This document shows, in pieces, positions 48,503 to 61,389 of a DNA stretch of 64,000 nt. Made by a program: the position numbers and the translations under genes. The notes below the pieces were generated by a model. That model was not told the DNA's origin, searched no databases, and was given only the letters and a program-made list of their open reading frames with translations. The DNA is taken from the NCBI GenBank assembly GCA_963575645.1, contig OY754469.1, positions 25,376,001 to 25,440,000 on the forward strand, in the 5' to 3' direction. This DNA is from Xanthostigma xanthostigma. Its lineage: Eukaryota; Arthropoda; Insecta; Raphidioptera; Raphidiidae. Numbering within the stretch: position 1 is the stretch's first letter; each line of letters begins with the position of its first letter.

Positions 48503-50525
48503 TTGAACTATATTCAGATGCAACTCTCGTATTCCTCCTATTAATGTTGTTTGGACATCTTCTGTTTCCGGATTGGTGTCCCGTTTCTTTGCAGTGTATG
48601 CAGTATGGATTATTTTTGCACTCTAGTGCTTTGTGCCCTTCTTGGCCGCATTTGACGCATAAGTTCTCTCTATCCGGGCCATTGCACTGTGTTTTGAAGT
48701 GCCCATACTGCCAGCATCTAAAGCATTTCACTTCCTTCTTCCTTTCCACGACTCTGCACCTTATCCAACCAATTTTGATTTTTTCCATCTTTATGATTTT
48801 ATCAGCATCGGTTTCCGAGAGGACCACAGTGACATTTTGTTTGTTTCCATACGCGGGTCGTAAAGCTCTAACATCTACTGTCTCCTTCTTTATGGAGATG
48901 GAATTAGAGACTGCTTCTCTTATTTCGTCCTCTGTTACCGCTTCGTCCAGATCTTTTATGTGTATCACCTTCTTGCTTGTCAGTAGGGATGTCGTCACTC
49001 CCGATATTCTTTCACAGATTTCTCTTTTAAGGGCTTCTGCCTTGTCTGCTCCGTTTTGTACTCTCAGTAGTAGATCTCCGCTTCTCGTTTTTTTAATGTC
49101 TTTCACGTCTACTCCGATGTCGCTAGGGTTTACTGTTTGCCTCACCGTCTTTAGAAGATCCGCATACGATTTGTCCTTCATTTTAACTAGTATAGCATCC
49201 TGTGTATATTTCTTCCTCGTTGTGTCTGTTGCCGTACTGTCTGACTGGGTACTCTTTTCCCTCCTTCTGAGTGCTTTTGTCCTTCTGGGTTCTCCTTTTT
49301 CCCCCATATCATGCGGCTTGTACATTGTGACCTGCACTTCGGTATCAGCGAACAAAAAGGCTATCATTCTGGTGGCGATAATTCCGTCTACTCCTTCTAA
49401 AGCTGGTATGGCCAGTTTTGTTTTCTTCCTCTTCAAGATGTGCGTTCTAACAAATTTTAGGGACTGGAAGACACTTTCGTCCACCACTATTTCCTTTGCG
49501 TCTCCATCCATTATAATCGGATAGTATATGCATCTAGCTGTGTACGCAAACTTTTCATCTTTATCAGGGAAACCAAGTGTATGCGTCATCATTGCCGTTC
49601 CTCCCTTTAGTTTTTTCTGATTTTTAAGACCCTCCTTTCCTCCAAATTTGTTGATAGCTCCCCTAACTTCCTTGTGGTTTGTTTCAATATTGCTGTTGCA
49701 CGGTAGCAAAAGATCGTATTCTGGAGGTGCCTCCCAGATATGCTTTCTTTCTTCCTGGGCTTTGGGAAAGACACCATCCTCCCAGTCCTCTTCTGTTATC
49801 CGTTGGAAATTTTCGAAGTTGTCGTTTTGGGTATATGCTCTTCGTCTATTCCCAATTTTCCGCTTCTTTTCGCATTCTTCGCATTGATTGTCCGTTATCT
49901 CCAGTGTTAGAGCTTCTAGTTCCTTTTTGTGTTTCTCTTCCATATGTCGCACTTGCTTGCGAAGGTTCAGATTTTCCTCATGCATTACTTGTTTGGCTTC
50001 TCGGTCCTTTGTATTTACTGCATCGTCCATCCAATCTTTGAGTCCCTTGTTATCCAATTGTGTGGCGTGGAAAACCAGTCTGCTAGTTGCCTCCTTTATT
50101 TCATTTTTTGGATTGTATGTCTCCTTAACGATTTTGTCCAGCATCTTAATTTGTTTGAGCATTTTTTCTACTGTGCTCTGATATATCCTTCCTCTGTTGT
50201 CAGTTTCATCCTGGACTCCCTCTGGAGTTTCCACCGTCCTCCTTCTTTTGTGCAGTTGCTCTGCCTCGCCTTTTTCTCCATCTGGATGCTCACCTTCCCT
50301 CTGATGTCTTACTTCCGGTAGTGAGAAAGTTCTCGATCTAGGAGGCGTCCTTCTTATAACGCTGCTTCTAGCAAACGGATTTTTTGTTTCTATTTTTTGA
50401 CCAGTAGCACTCTTCGGCGTCCCGACCTGGTCTCTTACCGGTTCGCCCTTTCTTGTCGTATGTGCGCCCCCCCAGAATCCGTGGGGCAGTCCATTCTCTC
50501 GATGGAGTGGGATTCTGAGCTGTCT
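48480..50525 (-). CDS. R1-type ORF1, gag-like RNA-binding protein
   Basis: The RNA-binding protein that coats the element transcript. The frame is open from 50525 but contains no ATG before 50234 (a GTG). The true start is probably ATG 50698 in another frame, joined through an indel near the C7 run at 50467-50473. Numbered from 50234: a coiled-coil-like helix at about 84-125; an unfamiliar conserved-looking region at about 145-310; a basic Ser/Thr linker; an RRM-like region at about 345-500, typical of R1/Jockey ORF1; and three zinc knuckles at 504-517 (CFRCWQYGHFKTQC), 526-539 (CVKCGQEGHKALEC) and 545-560 (CIHC, with six residues between H and the last C). The stop TAA is at 48482-48480, inside the start of ORF2. 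Confidence 0.85.
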   Translation of the reverse strand, partial: RQLRIPLHRENGLPHGFWGGAHTTRKGEPVRDQVGTPKSATGQKIETKNPFARSSVIRRTPPRSRTFSLPEVRHQREGEHPDGEKGEAEQLHKRRRTVETPEGVQDETDNRGRIYQSTVEKMLKQIKMLDKIVKETYNPKNEIKEATSRLVFHATQLDNKGLKDWMDDAVNTKDREAKQVMHEENLNLRKQVRHMEEKHKKELEALTLEITDNQCEECEKKRKIGNRRRAYTQNDNFENFQRITEEDWEDGVFPKAQEERKHIWEAPPEYDLLLPCNSNIETNHKEVRGAINKFGGKEGLKNQKKLKGGTAMMTHTLGFPDKDEKFAYTARCIYYPIIMDGDAKEIVVDESVFQSLKFVRTHILKRKKTKLAIPALEGVDGIIATRMIAFLFADTEVQVTMYKPHDMGEKGEPRRTKALRRREKSTQSDSTATDTTRKKYTQDAILVKMKDKSYADLLKTVRQTVNPSDIGVDVKDIKKTRSGDLLLRVQNGADKAEALKREICERISGVTTSLLTSKKVIHIKDLDEAVTEDEIREAVSNSISIKKETVDVRALRPAYGNKQNVTVVLSETDADKIIKMEKIKIGWIRCRVVERKKEVKCFRCWQYGHFKTQCNGPDRENLCVKCGQEGHKALECKNNPYCIHCKETGHQSGNRRCPNNINRRNTRVASEYSSNGDVFTN

Positions 50526-50698
50526 TCAGCTCTACCCACCTGGGGTACTATGTTGTTAACATCCGACATCCTTCTTCTTCCTTGCAGCCTTTTATCCCTA
50601 CGGCCAGGACCAATAACAGCCGCCCCTAACATGGGGAACAGACGCTGACCAGCAAGTCGCTCGCTCCGAGTCAGACACTCGCTGGGTTTTTTAACCAT
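50435..50698 (-). pseudogene. Probable ORF1 N-terminal segment, out of frame
   Basis: 87 codons starting at ATG 50698 (MVKKPSECLTRSERLAGQRL), basic and Arg-rich, running into TGA/TAG-rich sequence after a run of seven G (C7 on the + strand at 50467-50473). Moving to the -1 phase at that run would lead into the long ORF1 frame without a stop. One lost G in the run is the simplest explanation of why ORF1 has no ATG. This is inferred from frames only. An alternative is that the segment is 5' UTR. Confidence 0.5.
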
Positions 50699-50885
50699 AT
50701 CTGGCGATCCTCATCTAGTTTTGCCTACAGGTCGGTGTAGTTACCAGGGTGTGGCACTTGGAGCCATAGATGAGAACTGGGTGCCTTGTGGGGACCAGTC
50801 ACCAGAGAACCATCTACCGACTATGTCGGTAGAGCGACCGTTCCTAATGAAAGGTACTACCCCTCCAACGAAACCCCATACACCC
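50699..50885 (-). promoter_or_regulatory. 5' UTR / internal promoter region of R1-type element
   Basis: 187 bp from the element's 5' end to the first ATG. It is GC-richer than the satellite. It contains a perfect 8-bp stem with a 3-nt loop, CTACCGAC-TAT-GTCGGTAG, at 50814-50832. Non-LTR elements carry their promoter in this region, and the hairpin is a candidate structure for RNA processing or protein binding. Neither role is shown. Confidence 0.5.
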
Positions 50886-50901
50886 CAAGTAGTTTTTACA
50901 T
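50886..50901 (+). repeat. R1-type target-site duplication, right
   Basis: CAAGTAGTTTTTACAT, partner of 45410-45425. After it the monomer continues for 79 bp to the next unit start at 50981, completing the interrupted 165-bp unit. Confidence 0.87.
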
Positions 50902-53900
50902 GCTTCACGACAATTAGGTGCAAATGAGTCCTTATAGGCAAAATCGCTTTATTTTACAAAGGCAAGTCTATTTACACTATAACATTCAGGTTTGGATCAT
51001 TCTCTCATAAGAAAATGCAAACTGCACATTTACTATCATTTTAACGCAGACAAGCAGTTTTTACATGCTTTACGACAATTAGGTGCAAATTAGTCCTTAT
51101 AGGCAAAATTGCTTTATTTTACAAAGGCAAGTCTATTTACACTAAAACATTCAGGATTGGATCATACTCTCATAAGAAAATGCAAACTGCACATTTACTA
51201 TCATTTTAACGCAGACAAGCAGTTTTTACATGCTTTACGACAATTAGGTGCAAATTAGTCCTTATAGGCAAAATTGCTTTATTTCATGAAGGTAAGTCTA
51301 CTTACACTATAACATTCAGGTTTGGATCATTCTCTCATAAGAAATTGCAAACTGCATATTAACCATTATTTTAACGCATACAAGCAGTTTTTACATGCTT
51401 TATGAAAATTAGGGGCAAATGAGTCCTAATAGGCAAAATTGCTTTATTTCATGAGGGTAAGTCTATTTACACTATAACATTCAGGTTTGGATCATTCTCT
51501 CATAAGAAAATGTAAACTGCATATTTACTATCATTTTCACGCAGACAAGCAGTTTTTACATGTTTTACGACAATTGCGTGCAAATGAGTCCTTATAGGCA
51601 AAATTGCTTTATTTTACAAAGGTAAGTCTATTTACACTATAACATTCAGGTTTGGATCATTCTCTCATAAGAAAATGCAAACTGCATATTAACCATTATT
51701 TAAACGCATACAAGCAGTTTTTACATGCTTCACGACAATTAGGTAAAAATGAGTCCTTATAGGCAAAATTGCTTTATTTTACAAAGGCAAGTCTATTTAC
51801 ACTATAACATTCAGGTTTGGATCATTCTCTCATAAGAAAATGCAAACTGCACATTTACTATCATTTTAACGCAGACAAGCAGTTTTTACATGCTTTACGA
51901 CAATTGGGTGCAAATTAGTCCTTATAGGCAAAATTGCTTTATTTCACAAAGGTAAGTTTACTTACACTATACATTCAGGTTTGGATCATTCTCTCATAAG
52001 AAAATGCAAACTGCATATTAACTATTATTTTAACGCATACAAGCAGTTTTTACATGCTTTATGACAATTAGGTGCAAATGAGTCCTTATAGGCAAAATTG
52101 CTTTATTTCATGAAGGTAAGTCTATTTACACTATAACATTCAGGTTTGGATCATTCTCTCATAAGAAAATGCAAACTGCATATTAACCATTATTTTAACG
52201 CAGACAAGCAGTTTTTACATGCATTACGACAATTAGGTGCAAATGAGTCCTTATAGGCAAAATTGCTTTATTTTACAAAGGTAAGTTTACATACACTATA
52301 ACATTCAGGTTTGGATCATTCTCTCATAAGAAAATGCAAACTGCAATATTAACTATTATTTTAACGCATACAAGCAGTTTTTACAAGCTTTATGACAATT
52401 AGGTGCAAATGAGTCCTTATAAGCAAAATTGCTTTATTTCATGAGGGTAAGTCTATTTACACTATAACATTCAGGTTTGGATCATTCTCTCATAAGAAAA
52501 TGCAAACTGCATATTAACCATTATTTTAACGCAGACAAGCAGTTTTTACATGCTTCACGACAATTGCGTGCAAATGAGTCCTTATAGGCAAAATTGCTTT
52601 ATATTACAAAGGTAAGTCTATTTACACTATAACATTCAGGTTTGGATCATTTTTTCAAAAGATAATGCAAACTGATCATTTCCTATTATTTTCACGCAGA
52701 CAAGCAGTATTTACACGCTTTATGACAATTAGGTGCAAATGTGTCCTTATAGGCATAATTGCTTTATTTTACAAAGGCAAATCTATTTTACACTATAACA
52801 TTCAGGATTGGATCATTCTCTCATAAGAAAATGCAAACTGTACATTTACTATCATTTTAACGCAGACAAGCAGTTTTTACATGCTTCACGACAATTAGGT
52901 GCAAATGAGTCTTTATAGGCAAAATTGCTTTATTTTACAAAGGCAAGTCTATTTACACTATAACATTCAGGTTTGGATCATTCTCTCATAAGAAAATGCA
53001 AACTACACATTTACTATCATTTTAACGCAGACAAGCAGTTTTTACATGCTTTACGACAATTAGGTGCAAATTAGTCCTTATAGGCAAAATTGCTTTATTT
53101 CATGAAGGTAAGTCTATTTACACTATAACATTCAGGTTTGGATCATTTTCTCGTAAGAAAATGCAAACTGCGTATTAACCATTATTTTAACGCAGACAAG
53201 CAGTTTTTACATGCTTTACGACAATTAGGTGCAAATTAGTCCTTATAGGCAAAATTGCTTTATTTCATGAAGGTAAGTCTACGTACACTATTACATTCAG
53301 GTTTGGATCATTCTCTCATAAGAAATTTCAAACTGCATGTTAACCATTATTTTAACGCAGACAAGCAGTTTTTACATACTTTACGACAATTAGGTGCAAA
53401 TTAGTCCTTATAGGCAAAATTGCTTTTTATCATGAAGGTAAGTCTACTTACACTATAACATTCAGGTTTGGATAATTCTCTCATAAGAAAATGCAAACTG
53501 CATATTAACTATTATTTTAACGCATACAAGCAGTTTTTACATGCTTTATAATAACTAGGGGCAAATGAGTCCTTATAGGCAAAATTGCTTTATTTCATGA
53601 AGGTAAGTCTATTTACACTATACCATACAGGTTTGGATCATTCTCTCATAAAAAAATGCAAACTGCATATTAACCATTATTTTGACGCAGAGAAGCAGTT
53701 TTTACATGCTTCACGACAATTGCGTGCAAATGAGTCCTAATAGGCAGAATTGCTTTATTTCACAAAGGTAAGTCTATTTACACTATAACATTCAGGTTTG
53801 GATCATTCTCTCAAAAGATAATGCAAACTGATCATTTCCTTTTATTTTCACGCAGACAAGTAGTATTTACATGCTTTATGACAATTAGGTGCAAATGAGT

Positions 53901-56900
53901 CCTTATAGGCAAAATTGCTTTATTTCATTAAGGTAAGTCTACTTACACTATAACATTCAGGTTTGCATCATTCTCTCATAAAAAAATGCAAACTGCATAT
54001 TAACCATTATTTTGACGCAGAGAAGCAGTTTTTACATGCTTCACGACAATTGCGTGCAAATGAGTCCTAATAGGCAGAATTGCTTTATTTCACAAAGGTA
54101 AGTCTATTTACACTATAACATTCAGGTTTGGATCATTCTCTCATAAGAAAATGCAATTTGCATATTAACCATTATTTTAACGCATACAAGCAGTTTTTTA
54201 CATGCTTCACGACAATTAGGTGCAAATGAGTCCTTATAGGCAAAATTGCTTTATTTTACAAAGGCAAGTCTATTTACACTATAACATTCAGGTTTGAATC
54301 ATTTTCTCATAAGAAAATGCAAACTGCATATTAACTATTATTTTAACGCATACAAGCAGTTTTTACATGCTTCATAATAATTAGGGGCAAACGAGTCCTT
54401 ATAGGCAAAATTGCTTTATTTCATGAAGGTAAGTCTATTTACACTATAACATTCAGGTTTAGATCATTCTCTCATAAGAAAATGCAAACTGCATATTAAC
54501 CATTATTTTAACGCAGACAAGCAGTTTTTACATGCTTTACGACAATTAGGTGCAAATTAGTCCTTATAGGCAAAATTGCTTTATATCATGAAGGTAAGTC
54601 TACTTACACTATAACATTCAGGTTTGGATCATTCTCTCATAAGAAAATGCAAACTGCATATTAACAATTATTTTAACGCAGACAAGCAGTTTTTACTTGC
54701 TTTACGACAATTAGGTGCAAATTAGTCCTTATAGGCAAAATTGCTTTATTTTACAAAAGCAAGTCTATTTACACTATAACATTCAGGTTTGGATCATTTT
54801 CTGATAAGAAAATGCAAACTGCATATTAACCATTATTTTAACGCTGACAAGCAGTTTTTACATGCTTTATGACAATTAGGTGCAAATGAGTCCTTATAGG
54901 CAAAATTGCTTTATTTCATGAGGGTAAGTCTATTTACACTATAACATTCAGATTTGGATCATTCTATCATAAGAAAATGCAAACTGCATATTAACTATTA
55001 TTTTAACGCATACAAGCAGTTTTTACATGCTTTATAATAAATAGGGGCAAATGAGTCCTTATAGGCAAAATTGCTTTATTTCCTGAAGGTAAGTCTATTT
55101 ACACTATAACTTTCAGGTTTGGATCATTCTCTCATAAGAAAATGCAAACTGCATGTTAACCATTATTTTAACGCAGACAAGCAGTATTTACATGCTTTAT
55201 GACAATTAGGTGCAAATGAGTCCTTATAGGCAAAATTGCTTTATTTCATGAGGGTAAGTCTATTTACACTATAACATTCAGGTTTGGATCCTTCTCTCAT
55301 AAGAAAATGCAAACTGCATATTAACCATTATTTTACCCTTACAAGCAGTTTTACATGCTTTATGACAATTAAGGGCAAATGAGTCCTTATAGGCAAAATT
55401 GCTTTATTTCATGAAGGTAAATCTATTTACACTATAACATTCAGGTTTGGATCATTCTCTCATAAGAAAATGCAAACTGCATATTAACCATTATTTTAAC
55501 GCAGACAAGCAGTTTTTTCATGCTTCACGACAATTGCGTGCAAAGGAGTCCTTATAGGCAAAATTGCTTTATTTTACAAAGGCAAGTCTATTTACACTAT
55601 AACATTCAGGTTTGGATCATTCTCTCATAAGAAAATGCAAACTGCACATTTACTATCATTTTAACGCATACAAGCAGTTTTTACATGCTTTATAATAAAT
55701 AGGGGCAAATGAGTCCTTATAGGCAAAATTGCTTTATTACATGAAGGTAAGTCTATTTACACTATAACATTCAGGTTTGGATCATTCTCTCATAAGAAAA
55801 TGCAAACTGCTTCTTAACCATTATTTAAACGCAGACAAGCAGTTTTTACATGCTTTACGACAATTAGGTGCAAATGAGTCCTTATAAGCAAAATTGCTTT
55901 ATTTCATGAGGGTGTCTATTTACACTATTACATTCAGGTTTCGATCATTCTCTCATAAGAAAATGCAAACTGCATATTTACTATCATTTTCACGCAGACA
56001 AGCAGTTTTTACATGTTTTACGACAATTAGGTGCAAATAAGTCCTTAAAGGCAAAATTGTTTTATTTCACAAAGGTAAGTCTACTTTCACTATAACATTC
56101 AGGTTTGGATCATTCTCTCATTAGAAAATGCAAACTGCATATTTACTATCATTTTCACGCAGACAAGTAGTTTTTACATGCTTCACGACAATTAGGTGCA
56201 AATGAGTCCTTATAGGCAAAATCGCTTTATTTTACAAAGGCAAGTCTATTTACACTATAACATTCAGGTTTGGATCATTCTCTCATAAGAAAATGCAAAC
56301 TGCACATTTACTATCATTTTAACGCAGACAAGCAGTTTTTACATGCTTTACGACAATTGGGTGCAAATTAGTCCTTATAGGCAAAATTGCTTTATTTCAT
56401 GAATGTAAGTCTACTTACACTATAACATTCAGGTTTGGATCATTCTCTCATAAGAAATTGCAAACTGCATATTAACCATTATTTTAACGCATATAAGCAG
56501 TTTTTACATGCATTATGACAATTAGGGGCAAATGAGTCCTTATAGGCAAAATTGCTTTATTTCATGAGGGTAAGTCTATTTACACTATAACATTCAGGTT
56601 TGGATCATTCTCTCATAAGAAAATGCAAACTGCATATTTACTATCATTTTCACGCAGACAAGCAGTTTTTACATGTTTTACGACAATTGCGTGCAAATGA
56701 GTCCTTAAAGGCAAAATTGCTTTATTTTACAAAGGTAAGTCTATTTACACTATAACATTCAGGTTTGGATCATTCTCTCATAAGAAAATGCAAACTGCAC
56801 ATTTACTATCATTTTAACGCAGACAAGCAGTTTTTACATGCTTTACGACAATTGGGTGCAAATTAGTCCTTATAGGCAAAATTGCTTTATTTCACAAAGG

Positions 56901-57230
56901 TAAGTTTACTTACACTATAACATTCAGGTTTGGATCATTCTCTCATAAGAAAATGCAAACTGCTTCTTAACCATTATTTAAACGCAGACAAGCAGTTTTT
57001 ACATGCTTTACGACAATTAGGTGCAAATGAGTCCTTATAAGCAAAATTGCTTTATTTCATGAGGGTAAGTCTATTTACACTATAACATTCAGGTTTGGAT
57101 CATTCTCTCATAAGAAAATGCAAACTGCATATTAACCATTATTTTAACGCAGACAAACAATTTTTACATGCTTTACGACAATTAGGTGCAAATTAGTCCT
57201 TATAGGCAAAATTGCTTTATTTCATGAAGG

Positions 57231-58900
57231 TATGTCTACTTACACTATACCATTTAGGTTTGGATCATTCTCTCATAAGAAAATGCAAACTGCATATTAA
57301 CTATTATTTTAACGCATACAAGCAGTTTTTACAGGCTTTATAATAATTAGGGGCAAATGAGTCCTTATAGGCAAAATTGCTTTATTTCATGAAGGTAAGT
57401 CTATTTACACTATAACATTCAGGTTTGGATCATTCTCTCATAAGAAAATGCAAACTACACATTTACTATCATTTTAACGCAGACAAGCATTTTTTACATG
57501 CTTTACGACAATTAGGTGCAAATTAGTCCTTATAGACAAAATTGCTTTATTTCATGGAGGTAAGTCTACTTACACTATAACATTCAGGTTTGGATCATTC
57601 TCTCATGAGAAAATGCAAACTGCATATTAACCATTATTTTAACGCAGACAAGCAGTTTTTAAATGCTTTACGACAATTAGGTGCAAATTAGTCCTTATAG
57701 GCAAAATTGCTTTATTTCATGAAGGTATGTCTACTTACACTATACCATTTAGGTTTGGATCATTCTCTCATAAGAAAATGCAAACTGCATATTAACTATT
57801 ATTTTAACGCATACAAGCAGTTTTTACAGGCTTTATAATAATTAGGGGCAAATGAGTCCTTATAGGCAAAATTGCTTTATTTCATGAAGGTAAGTCTATA
57901 TACACTATAACATTCAGGTTTGGATCATTCTCTCATAAGAAAATGCAAACTGCATATTAACCATTATTTTAACGCAGACAAGCAGTTTTTACATGCTTCA
58001 CGACAATTGTGTGCAAATGAGTCCTTATAGGCAAAATTGCTTTATTTCATGAAGGTATGTCTACTTACACTATACCATTTAGGTTTGGATCATTCTCTCA
58101 TAAGAAAATGCAAACTGCATATTAACTATTATTTTAACGCATACAAGCAGTTTTTACAGGCTTTATAATAATTAGGGGCAAATGAGTCCTTATAGGCAAA
58201 ATTGCTTTATTTCATGAAGGTAAGTCTATATACACTATAACATTCAGGTTTGGATCATTCTCTCATAAGAAAATGCAAACTGCATATTAACCATTATTTT
58301 AACGCAGACAAGCAGTTTTTACATGCTTCACGACAATTGTGTGCAAATGAGTCCTTATAGGCAAAATTGCTTTATTTCATGAAGGTATGTCTATTTACAC
58401 TATAACATTCAGGTTTGGATCATTCTCTCATAAGAAAATGCAAACTACACATTTACTATCATTTTAACGCAGACAACCTGTTTTACATGCTTTACGACAA
58501 TTAGGTGCAAATTAGTCCTTATAGACAAAATTGCTTTATTTCATGGAGGTAAGTCTACTTACACTATAACATTCAGGTTTGGATCATTCTCTCATGAGAA
58601 AATGCAAACTGCATATTAACCATTATTTTAACGCAGACAAGCAGTTTTTACATGCTTTATGACAATTAGGTGCAAATGAGTCCTTATAGGCAAAATTGCT
58701 TTATTTCATGAAGGTATGTCTACTTACACTATACCATTTAGGTTTGGATCATTCTCTCATAAGAAAATGCAAACTGCATATTAACTATTATTTTAACGCA
58801 TACAAGCAGTTTTTACAGGCTTTATAATAATTAGGGGCAAATGAGTCCTTATAGGCAAAATTGCTTTATTTCATGAAGGTAAGTCTATATACACTATAAC
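57231..58900 (+). repeat. Short higher-order repeats of 2-4 monomers
   Basis: The private variant TATGTCTACTTACACTATAC recurs at 57231, 57726, 58056 and 58715. The steps are 495, 330 and 659 bp (3, 2 and 4 monomers). Each occurrence is followed by a CATATTAACTATT ... TTTTTACAGGC monomer. This is a local, recent expansion by units of varying size. Confidence 0.8.
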
Positions 58901-59740
58901 ATTCAGGTTTGGATCATTCTCTCATAAGAAAATGCAAACTGCATATTAACCATTATTTTAACGCAGACAAGCAGTTTTTACATGCTTCACGACAATTGTG
59001 TGCAAATGAGTCCTTATAGGCAAAATTGCTTTATTTCACAAAGGTTAGTATACTTACACTATTACATTCAGGTTTGGATCATTCTATCATAAGAAAATGC
59101 AAACTGCATATAAACTATTATTTTAACGCAGACAAGCAGTTTTTACATGCTTCACGACAATTGCGTGCAAATGAGTTCTTATAGGCAAAATTGCTTTATT
59201 TCACAAAGGTTAGTTTACTTACACTATTACATTCAGGTTTGGATCATTCTCTCAAAAGATAATGCAAACTGATCATTTCCTTTTATTTTCACGCAGACAA
59301 GTAGTATTTACATGCTTTATGACAATTAGGTGCAAATGAGTCCTTATAGGCAAAATTGCTTTATTTCATTAAGGTAAGTCTACTTACACTATAACATTCA
59401 GGTTTGCATCATTCTCTCATAAAAAAATGCAAACTGCATATTAACCATTATTTTGACGCAGAGAAGCAGTTTTTACATGCTTCACGACAATTGCGTGCAA
59501 ATGAGTCCTTATAGGAAATTGCTTTATTTTACTAAGGTAAGTCTATTTACACTATAACATTCAGGTTTGGATCATTCTCTCATAAGAAAATGCAAACTGC
59601 AAATTAACAATTATTTTAACGCATACAAGCAGTTTTTACATGCTTTATGACAATTAGGTGCAAACGAGTCCTTATAGGCAAAAGTGCTTTATTTCATGAG
59701 GGTAAGTCTATTTACACTATAACATTCAGGTTTGGATCAT

Positions 59741-61389
59741 TTTCTCATAAGAAAATGCAAACTGCGTATTAACCATTATTTTAACGCTGACAAGCAGTTT
59801 TTACATGCTTTACGACAATTAGGTGCAAACGAGTCCTTATAGGCAAAAGTGCCTTATTTCATGAGGGTAAGTCTATTTACACTATAACATTCAGGTTTGG
59901 ATCATTCAGTCATAAGAAAATGCAAACTGCATATTTACTATCATTTTCACGCAGACAAGCAGTTTTCACATGTTTTACGACAATTAGGTGGAAATAAGTC
60001 CTTAAAGGCAAAATTGTTTTCTTTCACAAAGGTAAGTCTACTTTCACTATAACATTCAGGTTTGGATCATTCTCTCATAAGAAAATGCAAACTGCATATT
60101 AACCATTATTTTAACGCATACAAGCAGTTTTTAAATACTTTATGACAATTAGGGGCAAATGAGTCCTTATAGGCAAAATTGCTTTATTTCATGAAGGTAA
60201 GTCTATTTACACTATAACATTCAGGTTTGGATCTTTCTCTCATAAGAAAATGCAAACTGCATATTAACCATTATTTAAACGCAGACAAGCAGTTTTTACA
60301 TGCCTTACGACAATTAGGTGCAAATGAGTCTTTATAGGCAAAATTGCTTTATTTTATGAAGGTAAGTCTATTTACACTATAACATTCAGGTTTGGATCAT
60401 TCTCTCATAAGAAAATGCAAACTGCATATTAACCATTATTTTAACGCATACAAGCAGTTTTTAAATACTTTATGACAATTAGGGGCAAATGAGTCCTTAT
60501 AGGCAAAATTGCTTTATTTCATAAAGGTAAGTCTATTTTCACTATAACATCAGGTTTGGATCATTTTCTCATAAGAAAATGCAAACTGCGTATTAACCAT
60601 TATTTTAACGCATACAAGCAGTTTTTACATGCTTTACGACAATTAGGTGCAAACGAGTCCTTATAGGCAAAAGTGCTTTATTTCATGAGGGTAAGTCTAT
60701 TTACACTATAACATTCAGGTTTGGATCATTCAGTCATAAGAAAATGCAAACTGCATATTTACTATCATTTTCACGCAGACAAGCAGTTTTCACATGTTTT
60801 ACGACAATTAGGTGGAAATAAGTCCTTAAAGGCAAAATTGTTTTATTTCACAAAGGTAAGTCTACTTTCACTATAACATTCAGGTTTGGATCATTCTCTC
60901 ATAAGAAAATGCAAACTGCATATTAACCATTATTTTAACGCATACAAGCAGTTTTTAAATACTTTATGACAATTAGGGGCAAATGAGTCCTTATAGGCAA
61001 AATTGCTTTATTTCATGAAGGTAAGTCTATTTACACTATAACATTCAGGTTTGGATCTTTCTCTCATAAGAAAATGCAAACTGCATATTAACCATTATTT
61101 AAACGCAGACAAGCAGTTTTTACATGCCTTACGACAATTAGGTGCAAATGAGTCTTTATAGGCAAAATTGCTTTATTTTATGAAGGTAAGTCTATTTACA
61201 CTATAACATTCAGGTTTGGATCATTCTCTCATAAGAAAATGCAAACTGCATATTAACCATTATTTTAACGCATACAAGCAGTTTTTAAATACTTTATGAC
61301 AATTAGGGGCAAATGAGTCCTTATAGGCAAAATTGCTTTATTTCATAAAGGTAAGTCTATTTTCACTATAACATCAGGTTTGGATCATT
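59741..61389 (+). repeat. 824-bp five-monomer higher-order repeat, two copies
   Basis: Two tandem copies of a five-monomer unit. ATCATTCAGT occurs at 59901 and 60725 and ATCTTTCTCT at 60231 and 61055, both 824 bp apart (5 x 165 less 1, from the private ACATCAGG deletion at 60550 and 61374). At the next expected position (61549) a different monomer follows, so only two full units exist. A related order appears again near 62870-63720. Confidence 0.82.

Larger units (their letters stand above)
45426..50885 (-). mobile_element. R1-clade non-LTR retrotransposon, near full length
   Basis: A 5.46-kb element in reverse orientation: 5' UTR, ORF1 (gag-like with three CCHC knuckles), overlapping ORF2 (APE endonuclease plus reverse transcriptase plus C-terminal CCHC), a short 3' UTR and an A tail of 21 nt. 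A 16-bp target duplication flanks it, and the satellite register is kept exactly (86+79=165). The architecture, the ORF1/ORF2 overlap and the endonuclease start (FLQINTNRSRPAHDL) fit the R1 clade, whose classic members target 28S rDNA or telomeric repeats. Here the host is a satellite. ORF2 is frameshifted and ORF1 probably so, hence this copy is unlikely to be active. Jockey or LOA relatives are alternatives but less likely. Confidence 0.88.

Noticed and set aside
48544..49524. 326-codon open frame on the + strand
   Set aside because: It is antisense to ORF1 of the R1-type element, whose zinc knuckles and frame are clear. The plus-strand reading is a shadow with no recognisable motif.
50741..50941. 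66-codon minus-strand frame at the 5' end of the R1-type element
   Set aside because: It begins inside the satellite and crosses the target duplication, so it cannot be an element gene.
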